Source: Novipirellula herctigrandis (GTDB taxonomy: Bacteria; Planctomycetota; Planctomycetia; Pirellulales; Pirellulaceae). Taken from it: a stretch of 64,000 bases of DNA. The translations under genes and the position numbers were made by a program. Each line of letters begins with the position of its first letter. Position 1 is the first letter of the stretch. The stretch covers positions 471,134 to 535,133 of the forward strand of contig SJPJ01000001.1 in NCBI GenBank assembly GCA_007859835.1, given 5' to 3'. The notes beneath the pieces are model-generated. The model was not told the origin of the DNA. It worked only from the letters and a program-made list of their open reading frames with translations, and made no database searches. Positions 26,905 to 36,013 of this stretch are shown here, in pieces.

Positions 26905-29391
26905 ATGAACCGTATCATTCCTATTGCAACTACGACACTCTTAACTTTGATTTTCTTTCCCGATGCCTGTCGCGGCGTCGAGCCTCCTCGCCTGCTCGAC
27001 GATAATTGGCAGATCGAACTGGTCGCCTCCGAACCTGACTTAGTCACACCGGTCGGTTGCTGTTTTGATAGCCAAGGACGACTGTTGGTCGTTGAGTCGC
27101 ACACGCATTTTCCGCCCGATGATTACGACGGTCCAAAGTCGGACCAAATCTTCATTTTCGACGACACCAATGATGATGGTAAGGTGGACCGCCAGCGTTT
27201 GTATTACGAGGGGGGCACGGCAACAATGTCGATCCGATCTCTGCCCGATGGCTGGATCGCCGTGTCGACTCGCAGCGAAGTTTATCGCATTCGCGACACC
27301 AATGACGACGACGTCGCGGATGAACGTGAGGTGTTGCTAACTTTACAAACCGAATCTACCTATCCGCATAATGGGTTGACGGGTTTGGCCGTTGGACCTG
27401 ATGGGCGTTTGTATGTCGGCCAGGGCGAGAACCTAGGCGAACCGTACACCTTGGTGGCGCGAGATGGAACAAAACAAATCGGGGGCGGTGAAGGGGGGAA
27501 CGTCTTTTCGATCGCCCCAGATGGCCGTGGTCTACGTCGCCATGCAACCGGTTTTTGGAATCCGTTCGGTCTGTGGTTCGATCACGCTGGTAGGTTATGG
27601 GCCGTCGGCAATGACCCTGATGCAATGCCCCCGTGCCGGCTATTAGAAGTGATTCCCTATGCGGATTACGGCTTTCAGTTTCGTTTTGGTCGTGCTGGCA
27701 CACATCCCTTACAAGCTTGGAATGGTGAGTTGCCTGGGACGCTGCCGATGGTTGCCGCAGTAGGCGAAGCTCCCTGTGCGGTGCTCGGTCATGGCGAGCA
27801 TTTGTGGGTAACGTCTTGGGGCGACAATCGAATGGAACGCTACAAAATACGACCACGTGGCGCGTCGTGGCAAAGTGAAGCCGAGGTGATTGTGCAAGGC
27901 AATGCGAATTTCCGGCCTGTTGACATGGCGGTCGACGCGGATGGAGCGATCTATGTTACCGATTGGGTAGACCGAAGTTATCCGGTGCATGGGAAAGGAC
28001 GTTTGTGGCGTCTAAGCCGTCAGACACACACAGACGAATTCAATAAGAAGTTGCCCGAGCCGAATAACATTGAGAGTACCTTTGCGAAGCTATTGCGGTC
28101 GCCGGACCTATCGGCCCAGGAGAGATTGGCGGCTTTCGACCTTGACGATCCTTTCCTGCGTCAAGCGACGCTCGCAGGCCTGATCAACACAGGGCAAATC
28201 GCCTCGTGCGAGAAAACCCAACTTGATACGGCCGCGCAACGTGTTGGTGTTTTGACCGCCTGGCGATGGATCTCGGTCACGCAACCAGAGAAACTCTCTA
28301 AGGACGACCGACGACATTGGATCGAGTGGGGGCTCGCCGATTCGTCAAGCACGGTTGTTTTGACCGCAGTTCGATGGGCAACGGAAACCAGCGATAAGAC
28401 ATTTTTGCCGGTGACCCGATCGTTGCTAACCCGACAAAATTTGACACCAGAGCTATTTGCGGCAACCGTTTCAGCAGTCGCATATCTCGAAAACGGAACG
28501 ACAGTTCAACGCGGCAGCGACCCGGCAATCGATGCACTGCTGCTAGCCGTTGCGTCGGATCCGAAGCGCAGTTCAAAGCTGCGTTCGATGGCAGTCCGAA
28601 TGTTGCCAAGCGAATCTCGCGTACCCACCGACGAGCGGCTTCGCGGTTGGATCACCCAAAACACCGAACGTGCTCTCGCGATCGACGTGATTCGGCTGTT
28701 GTCGGCGCGAGCGACATCGGCTTCGCTCGACCAATTAGCAATCATTGCTGCGGATACCTCGATTGATGATCAAACGCGCGCGGATGCGATCGCGGGTTTG
28801 TCACGTAACGCCGGGACTTATGCAAAGGTGCTCAATCCATTGGCGATTCCGAAACAAACCGACGTAATCCGTACCGAAGCAGGCCGGGTGCTCAAACGCG
28901 ATTGGCAATACCACGCATCGGAGCGTCCACCTGGAAAAGACGCGGAAGCCTGGAACACCTTCGTTGGCAGGGGGGGCGATGTCGATGCAGGCCGCCGTGT
29001 TTTCTTTCGTTCCACGTGCGTCAATTGTCACGCGCACGGTGGTCGAGGTGCGACGACGGGACCTGACTTGACTTCCCTCGCGGGTCGAATGACAAGCACT
29101 CGAGTTCTAGAGTCAATTCTAGAACCAAGCCGTGAAGTGGGGCCAATGTATGTTCCCTGGCGGGTCCTGACTGTCGATGGCCATGTCTTAACAGGTTTAA
29201 AGCTTGGGAATTCGGGAATCGGAGAATCCCTGCGATTTCAAGGTGCTGATGGTTTGGTCTTCGACGTGCTATTAGAAGATATTGAACGACAAGATCCTGT
29301 AAGTCAGTCCATCATGCCGGCGGGTTTGGAAGAGACGATGACCATCGCGGAACTCCGGGATCTGATCGCATTTTTGACCAGTGATGCGTGA
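26905..29391 (+). CDS. Membrane-bound dehydrogenase / haem-binding protein, Planctomycete-Verrucomicrobia type
   Basis: An 828-residue secreted protein; the ATG at 26905 starts a signal peptide ('MNRIIPIATTTLLTLIF...') and follows GAAGGT, so the longer frame from 26803 is rejected. The N-terminal half is a beta-propeller of the sorbosone/PQQ-like dehydrogenase type ('ELVASEPDLVTPVGCCFD', 'TGFWNPFGLWFDHAGRLW', 'DMAVDADGAIYVTDWVDR'). A HEAT-like helical region covers about residues 380-640. The C-terminal cytochrome c domain has 'RSTCVNCHAHGGRGATTGP' and ends in the family's 'SQSIMPAGLEETMT'-like block with a Met ligand. The likely role is periplasmic oxidation of a sugar or alcohol; substrate unknown. 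Confidence 0.92.
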   Translation: MNRIIPIATTTLLTLIFFPDACRGVEPPRLLDDNWQIELVASEPDLVTPVGCCFDSQGRLLVVESHTHFPPDDYDGPKSDQIFIFDDTNDDGKVDRQRLYYEGGTATMSIRSLPDGWIAVSTRSEVYRIRDTNDDDVADEREVLLTLQTESTYPHNGLTGLAVGPDGRLYVGQGENLGEPYTLVARDGTKQIGGGEGGNVFSIAPDGRGLRRHATGFWNPFGLWFDHAGRLWAVGNDPDAMPPCRLLEVIPYADYGFQFRFGRAGTHPLQAWNGELPGTLPMVAAVGEAPCAVLGHGEHLWVTSWGDNRMERYKIRPRGASWQSEAEVIVQGNANFRPVDMAVDADGAIYVTDWVDRSYPVHGKGRLWRLSRQTHTDEFNKKLPEPNNIESTFAKLLRSPDLSAQERLAAFDLDDPFLRQATLAGLINTGQIASCEKTQLDTAAQRVGVLTAWRWISVTQPEKLSKDDRRHWIEWGLADSSSTVVLTAVRWATETSDKTFLPVTRSLLTRQNLTPELFAATVSAVAYLENGTTVQRGSDPAIDALLLAVASDPKRSSKLRSMAVRMLPSESRVPTDERLRGWITQNTERALAIDVIRLLSARATSASLDQLAIIAADTSIDDQTRADAIAGLSRNAGTYAKVLNPLAIPKQTDVIRTEAGRVLKRDWQYHASERPPGKDAEAWNTFVGRGGDVDAGRRVFFRSTCVNCHAHGGRGATTGPDLTSLAGRMTSTRVLESILEPSREVGPMYVPWRVLTVDGHVLTGLKLGNSGIGESLRFQGADGLVFDVLLEDIERQDPVSQSIMPAGLEETMTIAELRDLIAFLTSDA

Positions 29392-29572
29392 ACAACGAAT
29401 CCATTCTGCTAGCCAAATTGTTGAAAAACGCCTTGATCGACGCTGATTTTCCGAATGGTTTGCGATGTACACTACCGTTTTCCCCATAGTTGCGCCCCGA
29501 AAATTCGGGATGACACATTTCGTGACGGTGTGTAGCATAAGAACAGACTGCACTTCCCCATTCTGAAATCGA

Positions 29573-30025
29573 ATGCACTTTTACCGCAAATCGAAACGCA
29601 TTTTCAATAACGCCTTCCTTCTCCCAACGGTTTTGGCATTTGTGGTTTTGCCGATATTGCCACATAGCATGTGTCGTTGCCATAACGAATCGCCGTGCGG
29701 TGAAGCGATTGCCTTTAGCGAAGTGGCTGTACACGCTTGCTGTAACGGATGTTGCCAACAACCAGAATTGCCAAAAACATCGACCGAAAAACAAGTGCGC
29801 GAGTGCCGTTGCGACAATTGCCCATGCGACGATTACTATTTCGACGCCCTTGTAGTGAATTTCTCTGAGTCCCGAATGGGCGTGCCCGTCGCGGTCGACT
29901 TGATGATCGTCGAAGATCATTTCTCAGATCCCCGGCACTCGGGTTTGGTTGACCGGCCCGAACACCGGCACAACTTTCTCCTAGCGCAGGATCGCTGCGC
30001 GCGTTTGTCTCGCTGGTTGAAGTAA
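29573..30025 (+). CDS. Cys-rich secreted hypothetical protein
   Basis: A 150-residue protein with a hydrophobic N-terminal segment (about residues 13-32, 'AFLLPTVLAFVVLPILP') and cysteines grouped as 'HSMCRCHNESPCG', 'HACCNGCCQQ' and 'ECRCDNCPCDD'. No family recognised. The density of Cys and His suggests metal binding or disulfide formation outside the cytoplasm. It lies 72 bases ahead of the CE(A/V)CD repeat protein, on the same strand, with a hairpin (30037-30053) between, so the two may be related in function. No strong ribosome-binding site was seen; the start could be wrong. Confidence 0.6.
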   Translation: MHFYRKSKRIFNNAFLLPTVLAFVVLPILPHSMCRCHNESPCGEAIAFSEVAVHACCNGCCQQPELPKTSTEKQVRECRCDNCPCDDYYFDALVVNFSESRMGVPVAVDLMIVEDHFSDPRHSGLVDRPEHRHNFLLAQDRCARLSRWLK

Positions 30026-30036
30026 CGGTCTGTACA

Positions 30037-30053
30037 TCTCGGCTCATCCGAGA
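30037..30053 (+). terminator. Short hairpin between the two Cys-rich genes
   Basis: TCTCGG / CCGAGA arms with loop CTCAT, 12 bases after the stop of the first gene. No T-tract; it could be an intercistronic processing or stability element. Confidence 0.35.
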
Positions 30054-30097
30054 CGGCCATTATGTTCAAACAACGATATTCTATTTTGGAGAAACAA

Positions 30098-30526
30098 ATG
30101 TTACGAGTTCTAGGTATTTTGTTTGCTGCTTTAGTGATCACTACAGTTGCAACGGCGATGTATCGCAACAGTACAAGTGTTGCAAACGAAGCATCTGACG
30201 AAACGTTCGCTTGCGGTCAGTGCGACGCCAATCGCGGCTGTTGTGCGGAAAGCGACAGTGTCATCTGCGAAGCAAGCGTCTGCGAAGCGTGTGATTGCGA
30301 AGCGTGTGATTGCGAAGCGTGTGACTGCGAAGCGTGCGACTGCGAAGCGTGCGACTGCGAAGCGTGCGACTGCGAAGCGTGCGACTGCGAAGCGTGTGAC
30401 TGCGAAGCGTGCGACTGCGAAGCGTGTGACTGCGAAGTATGTGACTGCGAAGTATGTGACTGCGAAGTATGTGACTGCGAAGTGTGCGACTGCGAAGCGT
30501 GTGATTGCGCACAATGTGCTGCATAG
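30098..30526 (+). CDS. Secreted Cys-rich pentapeptide-repeat protein (CE(A/V)CD)15
   Basis: A 142-residue protein; the ATG at 30098 has GGAGA 6 bases upstream and starts a signal peptide or membrane anchor ('MLRVLGILFAALVITTVATA'). A short segment with 'CGQCDANRGCCAES' is followed by 15 tandem CEACD or CEVCD pentapeptides (75 residues) and a CAQCAA end. Each unit carries two Cys and two acidic residues, giving about 30 Cys and about 30 acidic side chains. No family recognised; the composition suggests a metal-binding, metallothionein-like or extracellular polymer role. The preserved frame and mostly synonymous differences between units argue for selection on the protein. Confidence 0.85.
   Translation: MLRVLGILFAALVITTVATAMYRNSTSVANEASDETFACGQCDANRGCCAESDSVICEASVCEACDCEACDCEACDCEACDCEACDCEACDCEACDCEACDCEACDCEACDCEVCDCEVCDCEVCDCEVCDCEACDCAQCAA
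30281..30505. repeat. 15-base tandem repeat, 15 copies, coding
   Basis: Fifteen units of the type TGCGAAGCGTGTGAC. Differences are mostly third-base changes (GTGT/GTGC, GAT/GAC), plus a block of four units where GCG (Ala) becomes GTA or GTG (Val). This is the longest array in the window. Confidence 0.98.
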
Positions 30527-30570
30527 TTGCAAGATGAAGTAATCAAGTGCTTTAGCAAAGCAAAATTTGT

Positions 30571-30614
30571 GGCCAGTTGTCCTAGATAAATTAGGGCGGC
30601 TGGCCTATTTTTTT
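30571..30614 (+). terminator. Rho-independent terminator
   Basis: GGCCAG / CTGGCC outer arms with an inner GTCCTA / TAGGGC pairing, loop around GATAAAT, directly followed by TATTTTTTT. This is the clearest classical terminator in the window and ends the Cys-rich gene transcript. Confidence 0.9.
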
Positions 30615-30680
30615 GTGTTGAAGTTTCGTATACGACAGCTAACTGACGCGATTCAAATGATAGTCACAGCATGACAATGA

Positions 30681-30692
30681 CCGTCATGACGG
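30681..30692. promoter_or_regulatory. Perfect 12-bp palindrome, operator candidate
   Basis: CCGTCATGACGG is a perfect palindrome preceded by ATGACAATGAC, giving three TGAC half-sites in about 22 bases. It lies about 150 bases upstream of the epimerase gene. A regulator-binding site is inferred. Confidence 0.4.
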
Positions 30693-30839
30693 ATTTGATT
30701 CGCATCCTTTACTGGCTCGATCGGTCATTTGTTGGAAACGGATGTGGTTCACCATTTGCATTCGACGCTCCAAAAGTATACTGATCATGCACTAAAAAGG
30801 ATCTTTGTTAACTCATAAACTTCAACCCATCTCAGTTGA

Positions 30840-31871
30840 ATGGAAACACTCTTTATCACCGGAGCGACTGGTTTTATTGGGTCGCACTTGGTTCGCGAAG
30901 CGATTCGGAATCAATACCACTGCCGTTGCCTCGTCCGAGAAGGTTCGAAAACCGATTGCCTACCTTGCGACTCGGTTGAACTCATTCGTGGCGATTTATT
31001 TCGTCCTGAGACCTACGCGCACGCGCTGGAACACGTTGATGGCGTAATCCATTTGGCAGGGCAAACCCATGCGATCGACAAAGACGCACTGTTTCGCGTC
31101 AACGCGCGCGCTTGCGGTTTTTTTGCCGACACACTGGCTTCACGAGACCACAAACCACGAATCGTTTCGGTCTCGTCGCTCGCTGCAGCTGGCCCCGTGT
31201 TGCGTCAGAAATCAATTCGCGATGAACTGGACCCACCGACTCCTGTATCCCTATACGGGAAAAGCAAACTTGCTGGCGAAAAAGAATGGTTAAAGCGAGC
31301 AGACCAATTGCCAATCACGATACTGAGACCAGGCATTGTCTACGGACCAGGCGACCGCAACATCGCAGAAATGGTTCGGACTATTTACCGCTATCGGCTG
31401 CACATTACGGTTGGCTTCAAGACACCGCCTCTATCGTTAGTCCATGTTGACGATCTGGTTCAGGTCCTGCTGCGAGCGGTTCACGATGGTGAAACGCTCC
31501 GCAATGCGAAAGCTCAGCCTAAATCGAACACCGATGAGTCACAGGGCATTTACTTTGTTTGTGATGATCGCCAATTTCCTAATTATCGACAATTCGGAAA
31601 GCAGATCGCCGAGGCGCTTGAAGTTAGCGTGTTGGTATGGCCGATTTGGCGTTGGGTTGGACATATTGCCGGACTCTCGGTCGGCACTGTCGCGCAAATG
31701 CGTGGTAAAAGTAGTATTATCAACATTGATAAAGTAAAAGAGGCTACCGTACGTTCCTGGGCTTCTTCAAGCCAAAAAGCACGAGAGCAATTAGCGTTGC
31801 AACCACGACAAACTCTCATAGAGAATCTCAAGAAGGACGCGAGGTGGTACGTGGATAATGGATGGGCCTAA
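30840..31871 (+). CDS. NAD-dependent epimerase/dehydratase (extended SDR)
   Basis: A 343-residue Rossmann-fold protein. The nucleotide-binding motif is 'ITGATGFIGSHLVREA' (residues 6-21), the catalytic Ser is in 'VSVSSLAAAGP' and the YxxxK is in 'SLYGKSKLAGE'. 'ILRPGIVYGPGDRN' is typical of NDP-sugar epimerases and 3-beta-HSD-like SDRs. The substrate cannot be fixed from sequence. It is monocistronic, between a terminator and the convergent fliG. Confidence 0.9.
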   Translation: METLFITGATGFIGSHLVREAIRNQYHCRCLVREGSKTDCLPCDSVELIRGDLFRPETYAHALEHVDGVIHLAGQTHAIDKDALFRVNARACGFFADTLASRDHKPRIVSVSSLAAAGPVLRQKSIRDELDPPTPVSLYGKSKLAGEKEWLKRADQLPITILRPGIVYGPGDRNIAEMVRTIYRYRLHITVGFKTPPLSLVHVDDLVQVLLRAVHDGETLRNAKAQPKSNTDESQGIYFVCDDRQFPNYRQFGKQIAEALEVSVLVWPIWRWVGHIAGLSVGTVAQMRGKSSIINIDKVKEATVRSWASSSQKAREQLALQPRQTLIENLKKDARWYVDNGWA

Positions 31872-31989
31872 CTCTCACGACAACTCATGCGATCAAGCTG
31901 GCGGATATCCCCGTACCAAGCGTCTGTGTTGACTTACCGTTTTTTCAAATCGATATGGGCCTCAGGGCCGGTTCCCACCGACACCGATC

Positions 31990-33009
31990 CTAGTTGACGT
32001 ACTCTTCTTCTTCCTCGCCCGTAGGTCGCGAGATTTCTCCGGTGTCTTCGAGATGACGAACGATGTCGACGATCTTCTGTTGCACCCCTTCCACCTCGCT
32101 CACCCGGACGCTGCCGAGGTACTCCATTTCCTCTCGCAGATTGTCCGCCGCTCGTGAACTCATGTTGCGCATGATCTTGTCCTGCAACGGCTGACTGGCT
32201 CCCTTCAAAGCCATCGCCCATTGCGCTGTCTCGACATTTTTTAGCAGCGACTGGATATCGCGATCGCCCAATTTGCAAATATCTTCAAAGACGAACATCA
32301 AACGACGAATCTCATCCGACAATTCAGGGTCGTCATTTCCGAGGGCTTCCATGATTGTTCGCTCGACCGAGCGTTCGACGACATTCAAAATCTCTGCAAC
32401 ACTTTCGACGCCACCGGTATTGCTGTGCTGCTGGTTGACCATGCTACTAAGACGCATTTCCAACCCAAACTCTAATTCGGCAACAGCGTCGGGACTACAT
32501 CGGCCCATCGATGCAATCCGTCGAATCACTTCAAGTTGTTTATCCGGCGACAATCCGCTCATCACTTCCGAGGCGTAGTTGGCTGGAACGTGACTCAACA
32601 ACAATGCAATCGTTTGAGGATGCTCCTCGCCAATAAATTGGAGCAGTGTTTGGGCATCGACCTTTTTGATAAAGCCGAACGGCATCGACTCAATCGTTTG
32701 CTGCAGATTTCCGATCATTTCGGACGCGTCGCGCCCGAGTGCTTCTTTGATCAGTTCCGTTGCTCGCTCGAGTCCGCCGGGGCTGGCGTAGATCGAGCTC
32801 GCCTTACTGGTCAGAAATTCTGCGATCACGACTTCCTGCTCTGCACCGCCGACCGAATCGGTTTGGGCAATCATGATACTGATTGCTTCAATTGCCCGGG
32901 GGGGCAATTGGCCAAGCACACGAGCGGCTGTCTTGGTCGGCATCGACATCAACAGCACTGCAGCCTTTTTAAGTCCAACTTCGTTGAACATAGCCGTGGA
33001 TGTGGACAT
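31990..33009 (-). CDS. fliG: Flagellar motor switch protein FliG
   Basis: A 339-residue rotor protein. The ATG at 33009 gives the standard N-terminus ('MFNEVGLKKAAVLLMSMP' follows five residues later); a longer frame to 33108 is rejected. The middle domain has the EHPQ motif ('GEEHPQTIALLLSHVP') and the C-terminal torque helix is 'SDEIRRLMFVFEDICKLGD' with its charged residues. It ends in an acidic tail (EEEEEYVN). It couples the MS ring to the switch and stator. No other flagellar gene is in the window, fitting the scattered flagellar genes of planctomycetes. Confidence 0.95.
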   Translation of the reverse strand: MSTSTAMFNEVGLKKAAVLLMSMPTKTAARVLGQLPPRAIEAISIMIAQTDSVGGAEQEVVIAEFLTSKASSIYASPGGLERATELIKEALGRDASEMIGNLQQTIESMPFGFIKKVDAQTLLQFIGEEHPQTIALLLSHVPANYASEVMSGLSPDKQLEVIRRIASMGRCSPDAVAELEFGLEMRLSSMVNQQHSNTGGVESVAEILNVVERSVERTIMEALGNDDPELSDEIRRLMFVFEDICKLGDRDIQSLLKNVETAQWAMALKGASQPLQDKIMRNMSSRAADNLREEMEYLGSVRVSEVEGVQQKIVDIVRHLEDTGEISRPTGEEEEEYVN

Positions 33010-33287
33010 ACGTTTTCTCGCTGCGACAAAATCGAGTACTGGATTGAATACCGAAAAACCGGCCAATATCGATTCAGTATCGGCATCGATGCCGATACTC
33101 CGCCCCACGGTGGCCCGTTTTGACGGTTGTGACGATGTCCAATACCCTGTAAAGCCGGTGGTTGTCGGGTTGGCAGTGACTTGCGACGATAGGGGCCGCC
33201 GTGAGCCGGAGTGAAATTCGGAAAAAGCGGCAAACTAGGGTACAAAACAACACACCCCCTCCCCAAAAGACACCTAAAACAAAACTG

Positions 33288-34043
33288 ATGCCCAACCGAA
33301 CTGAACCGTGTGCCGTTGTCCTCGCCGCTGGCAAGGGAACACGAATGAAGAGTGATTTGCCAAAAGTCCTCTGCCCCGTCGTCGACCGACCGATGATCCA
33401 TTTTGTCCTCGATGCTTTGGAAAACGCGGGCATTCGTCGGCAAATCATCGTCGTTGGCTATGAAGCTGACGCTGTCAAACAGGAACTGGCTAGCCGCGGG
33501 GGTGACATCGAGTTTGTCTTGCAAGAGGAACAACTCGGCACCGGGCACGCAGTCCAAATGGCACAATCGGCACTTGCTTCCCAACTCGGTCCAACAATTG
33601 TCGTCGCAGGCGATTCACCGTTAATTCAACCGACCAGCCTGAAAAAATTGCTGGACCATTTTGCCAAAACGAAGCCGGCGCTGTTGCTCGGAACGCTGAA
33701 AAAAGAGAACCCCGAAGGGCTAGGCCGCATCGTTCGCGACTCGAACGGAAGTTTTCTCGGGATTGTCGAGCACAAGGATGCAACCGAAGAACAGCGGAAG
33801 ATTTGCGAAGTCAATATGAGTACGTATCTGTTCAACACTCCTGATTTGCTCGACTCGCTTTCCAAACTCAGTAACGACAACACCCAAAGCGAGTACTATC
33901 TGACGGACTGTCCAAGGCTGTTGCGAGAGTCGGGCCGCGACGTCGAAGCGATTGCGGTTTTGCAGTCTTGTGAGTCACTATCAATCAACAATCCCGCCGA
34001 ACTTGAACTGGTCGATCAAACGATGCGATCGATGGGATACTAA
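33288..34043 (+). CDS. GlmU-like UDP-GlcNAc uridylyltransferase (single domain)
   Basis: A 251-residue nucleotidyltransferase. The ATG at 33288 gives 'MPNRTEPCAVVLAAGKGTRM', the G-x-G-T-x-(4)-PK signature continuing 'KSDLPKVL'. 'EEQLGTGHAVQMAQ' and 'VVAGDSPLIQPTSL' are GlmU motifs. It lacks the left-handed beta-helix acetyltransferase half of bifunctional GlmU (about 200 residues), so GlcN-1-P acetylation must come from another protein, or the substrate differs. Six bases separate it from prs, the glmU-prs order known in Bacillus. Confidence 0.88.
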   Translation: MPNRTEPCAVVLAAGKGTRMKSDLPKVLCPVVDRPMIHFVLDALENAGIRRQIIVVGYEADAVKQELASRGGDIEFVLQEEQLGTGHAVQMAQSALASQLGPTIVVAGDSPLIQPTSLKKLLDHFAKTKPALLLGTLKKENPEGLGRIVRDSNGSFLGIVEHKDATEEQRKICEVNMSTYLFNTPDLLDSLSKLSNDNTQSEYYLTDCPRLLRESGRDVEAIAVLQSCESLSINNPAELELVDQTMRSMGY

Positions 34044-34049
34044 ATAGCC

Positions 34050-35006
34050 ATGCGTGAATTAAAAATTTTTTCCGGACGAGCGAACCCTGACCTAACCGAC
34101 AAAATGTGTCGGCACCTCCATTTGGAACAGGCCAAAATCACGCTCGGTAAATTCCCAGACGGTGAGAACTACTGCAAGTTGGACGAGGATGTGCGTGGAC
34201 GCGATGTCTTTCTCGTTCAACCCACTTCGCCACCGGTCAACGATACCTTAATGGAGTTGTTGATCATGATCGATTGTTGCAAGCGGGCTAGTGCCGAGCG
34301 GATCACCGCTGTGATCCCCTACTTTGGCTACGCGCGCCAGGACCGTAAAGACGAAGGCCGAGTTCCGATTACGGCAAAATTAGCTGCGAACATTATCACG
34401 CGAGCTGGTGCTGACCGCGTCTTGACGATGGATTTGCATGCCGCACAAATCCAAGGCTTCTTTGATGTTCCGGTCGACCACTTGTACGCTGCCCCTGTGC
34501 TAAACGAACATTTCATCGACCTCGGCTTGACCGATGACGAGATCGTCGTGGTCAGCCCCGATGAAGGGAGCATTAAACGAGCGGTCGGCCACGGCAAACG
34601 CCTCGGCGGTTCACTTGCGATCGTCGACAAGCGACGAATGAGTGCGACGGAGGTTCGGCAAAGTACAATTATTGGCGGTCCGCTTGAAGGAAAAGTCGCG
34701 TTGATGTTTGACGACATGATCAGCACCGCTGGTTCGATTTGTGGAGCCGCTCAATTGGTTCACGATGCGGGTGCCAAAGCGATCCACATTGCTTGTACGC
34801 ACGGTGTGTTCTGTGGCCCCGCAATCGAGCGACTGCGCAACGCACCTATCGATTCGATCGTGGTAACGGATTCGATTCCCATTCCCCAAGAAAAACAGCT
34901 GCCGAACTTGGTACAGTTAAGTGTGGCGCCGCTGTTGGCCGAGGCGATCAAGCGGATCCATCATGACCAATCGATCAGCGAGTTGTTCCGAGTCCAAGAG
35001 AAATAG
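34050..35006 (+). CDS. prs: Ribose-phosphate pyrophosphokinase
   Basis: A 318-residue PRPP synthase. 'KIFSGRANPDLTDKM' at the start, the ATP-site 'YFGYARQDRKDEGRVPITAK', the cation/catalytic 'MDLHAAQIQGFFDVPVDHL', and the PRPP loop 'MFDDMISTAGSICGAA' are all present. Length is typical. It makes PRPP for purine, pyrimidine, His and Trp synthesis; with the GlmU-like gene it forms a two-gene operon. Confidence 0.97.
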   Translation: MRELKIFSGRANPDLTDKMCRHLHLEQAKITLGKFPDGENYCKLDEDVRGRDVFLVQPTSPPVNDTLMELLIMIDCCKRASAERITAVIPYFGYARQDRKDEGRVPITAKLAANIITRAGADRVLTMDLHAAQIQGFFDVPVDHLYAAPVLNEHFIDLGLTDDEIVVVSPDEGSIKRAVGHGKRLGGSLAIVDKRRMSATEVRQSTIIGGPLEGKVALMFDDMISTAGSICGAAQLVHDAGAKAIHIACTHGVFCGPAIERLRNAPIDSIVVTDSIPIPQEKQLPNLVQLSVAPLLAEAIKRIHHDQSISELFRVQEK

Positions 35007-35026
35007 GCCCCAAAAAAGTCGACGCC

Positions 35027-36013
35027 CTATTTCAGTCTGACACAGCAAAGTTGGTGGTCGGCAGTCAGGTAGAGCACCGATTCATCGTCATTGAAAGTGC
35101 AATTGCTGACCCGCCCGCCCGTGAAAATCCGCCCCAACAACTTGCCGCTGGGCGAAATCACATAAACGCCCCCGGGGCCGCTACCAAAGATTGCGCCGCC
35201 GCTATGAACCGCCATACCGTCCGGCATTCCCGGCGCCGTTTTGGCCGCGTCGGTTGCGTCATACAAAACCGCCCCCTCATTGATGGTCTTATTGGGGCCA
35301 ATCGAAAAGGCCATCCAGACAGGCTGTTTCGAATCGCTTTGTGCCACGTAGAGTGTTTTCTCATCCGGCGACAAACCGATACCATTTGGCCGCGTGAATT
35401 GCTTTGTCAACAGCGTCAACGTTCGATCAACATCCAATCGATAGACACCGCAAAAATCGAGTTCACAGCGCGGGTCATTCATCTGTTTCGGAAGCCCGTA
35501 AGGGGGATCGGTAAAATAGATCACTCCGGTGGAATCAATGGCAAGATCATTTGGGCTGTTTAATCGATTTCCCTTATAGCGATCCGCTAGCGTGATTTTC
35601 CCGCCACCCTCAGTCAATTGCGAAACACGTCGGTCGCCGTGTTCACAGGCAATCAGACGTCCTTCGCCATCTAAAGCCAATCCGTTGCTTCCAGGTTCGC
35701 GGCCATAGGAATCGAGCCCAGTGAATCCGCTCGGTTTCATATACAGCGTCGCACCCGACGCTTTGCTCCATCGGAAGATCGAATTTTGTGGAATATCGGA
35801 AAACAACAAATGGCCGCCGGTTTCGTCCGGTACCCAAACGGGGCCTTCAATCCAAGAAAAACCCTCCGCCAGGACTTCGATCTTTGCGGTGGCAGGAACC
35901 AATTCCGCAAATCCCGAATCGAGCGATTCGATCCGACCGATCGTTTCCTCCGCTCCAACCACAGTGAATGAGCAAAATATGGCCACACACACGAAAAACC
36001 AAACATGACGCAT
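35027..36013 (-). CDS. Secreted SMP-30/gluconolactonase-family protein
   Basis: A 328-residue six-bladed propeller with signal peptide ('MRHVWFFVCVAIFCSFTVVGA'). Metal-site motifs are 'EGPVWVPDETGGHLLFSD', 'RLNSPNDLAIDSTGVIYFTD' and 'RPNGIGLSPDEKTLYV'. A lactonase acting on aldonolactones in the periplasm is the likely role. It converges with prs with only 20 bases between stops. Confidence 0.9.
   Translation of the reverse strand: MRHVWFFVCVAIFCSFTVVGAEETIGRIESLDSGFAELVPATAKIEVLAEGFSWIEGPVWVPDETGGHLLFSDIPQNSIFRWSKASGATLYMKPSGFTGLDSYGREPGSNGLALDGEGRLIACEHGDRRVSQLTEGGGKITLADRYKGNRLNSPNDLAIDSTGVIYFTDPPYGLPKQMNDPRCELDFCGVYRLDVDRTLTLLTKQFTRPNGIGLSPDEKTLYVAQSDSKQPVWMAFSIGPNKTINEGAVLYDATDAAKTAPGMPDGMAVHSGGAIFGSGPGGVYVISPSGKLLGRIFTGGRVSNCTFNDDESVLYLTADHQLCCVRLK

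Larger units (their letters stand above)
30527..30839. other. Intergenic region with terminator and palindrome
   Basis: About 310 bases with no gene. It contains the terminator at 30571-30614 and a palindrome at 30681-30692; the promoter of the epimerase gene should lie between the palindrome and 30840. Confidence 0.6.

Noticed and set aside
30281..30505. CRISPR-like array
   Set aside because: Contiguous 15-base units with no spacers, coding, and no cas genes. The other arrays are also spacer-free and too short.
30131..30558. Long open frames on the minus strand and other frames over the CE(A/V)CD array, with their own pentapeptide repeats
   Set aside because: They are a consequence of the 15-base period, which leaves all six frames free of stops. 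Only the plus-strand frame has a signal peptide and ribosome-binding site.
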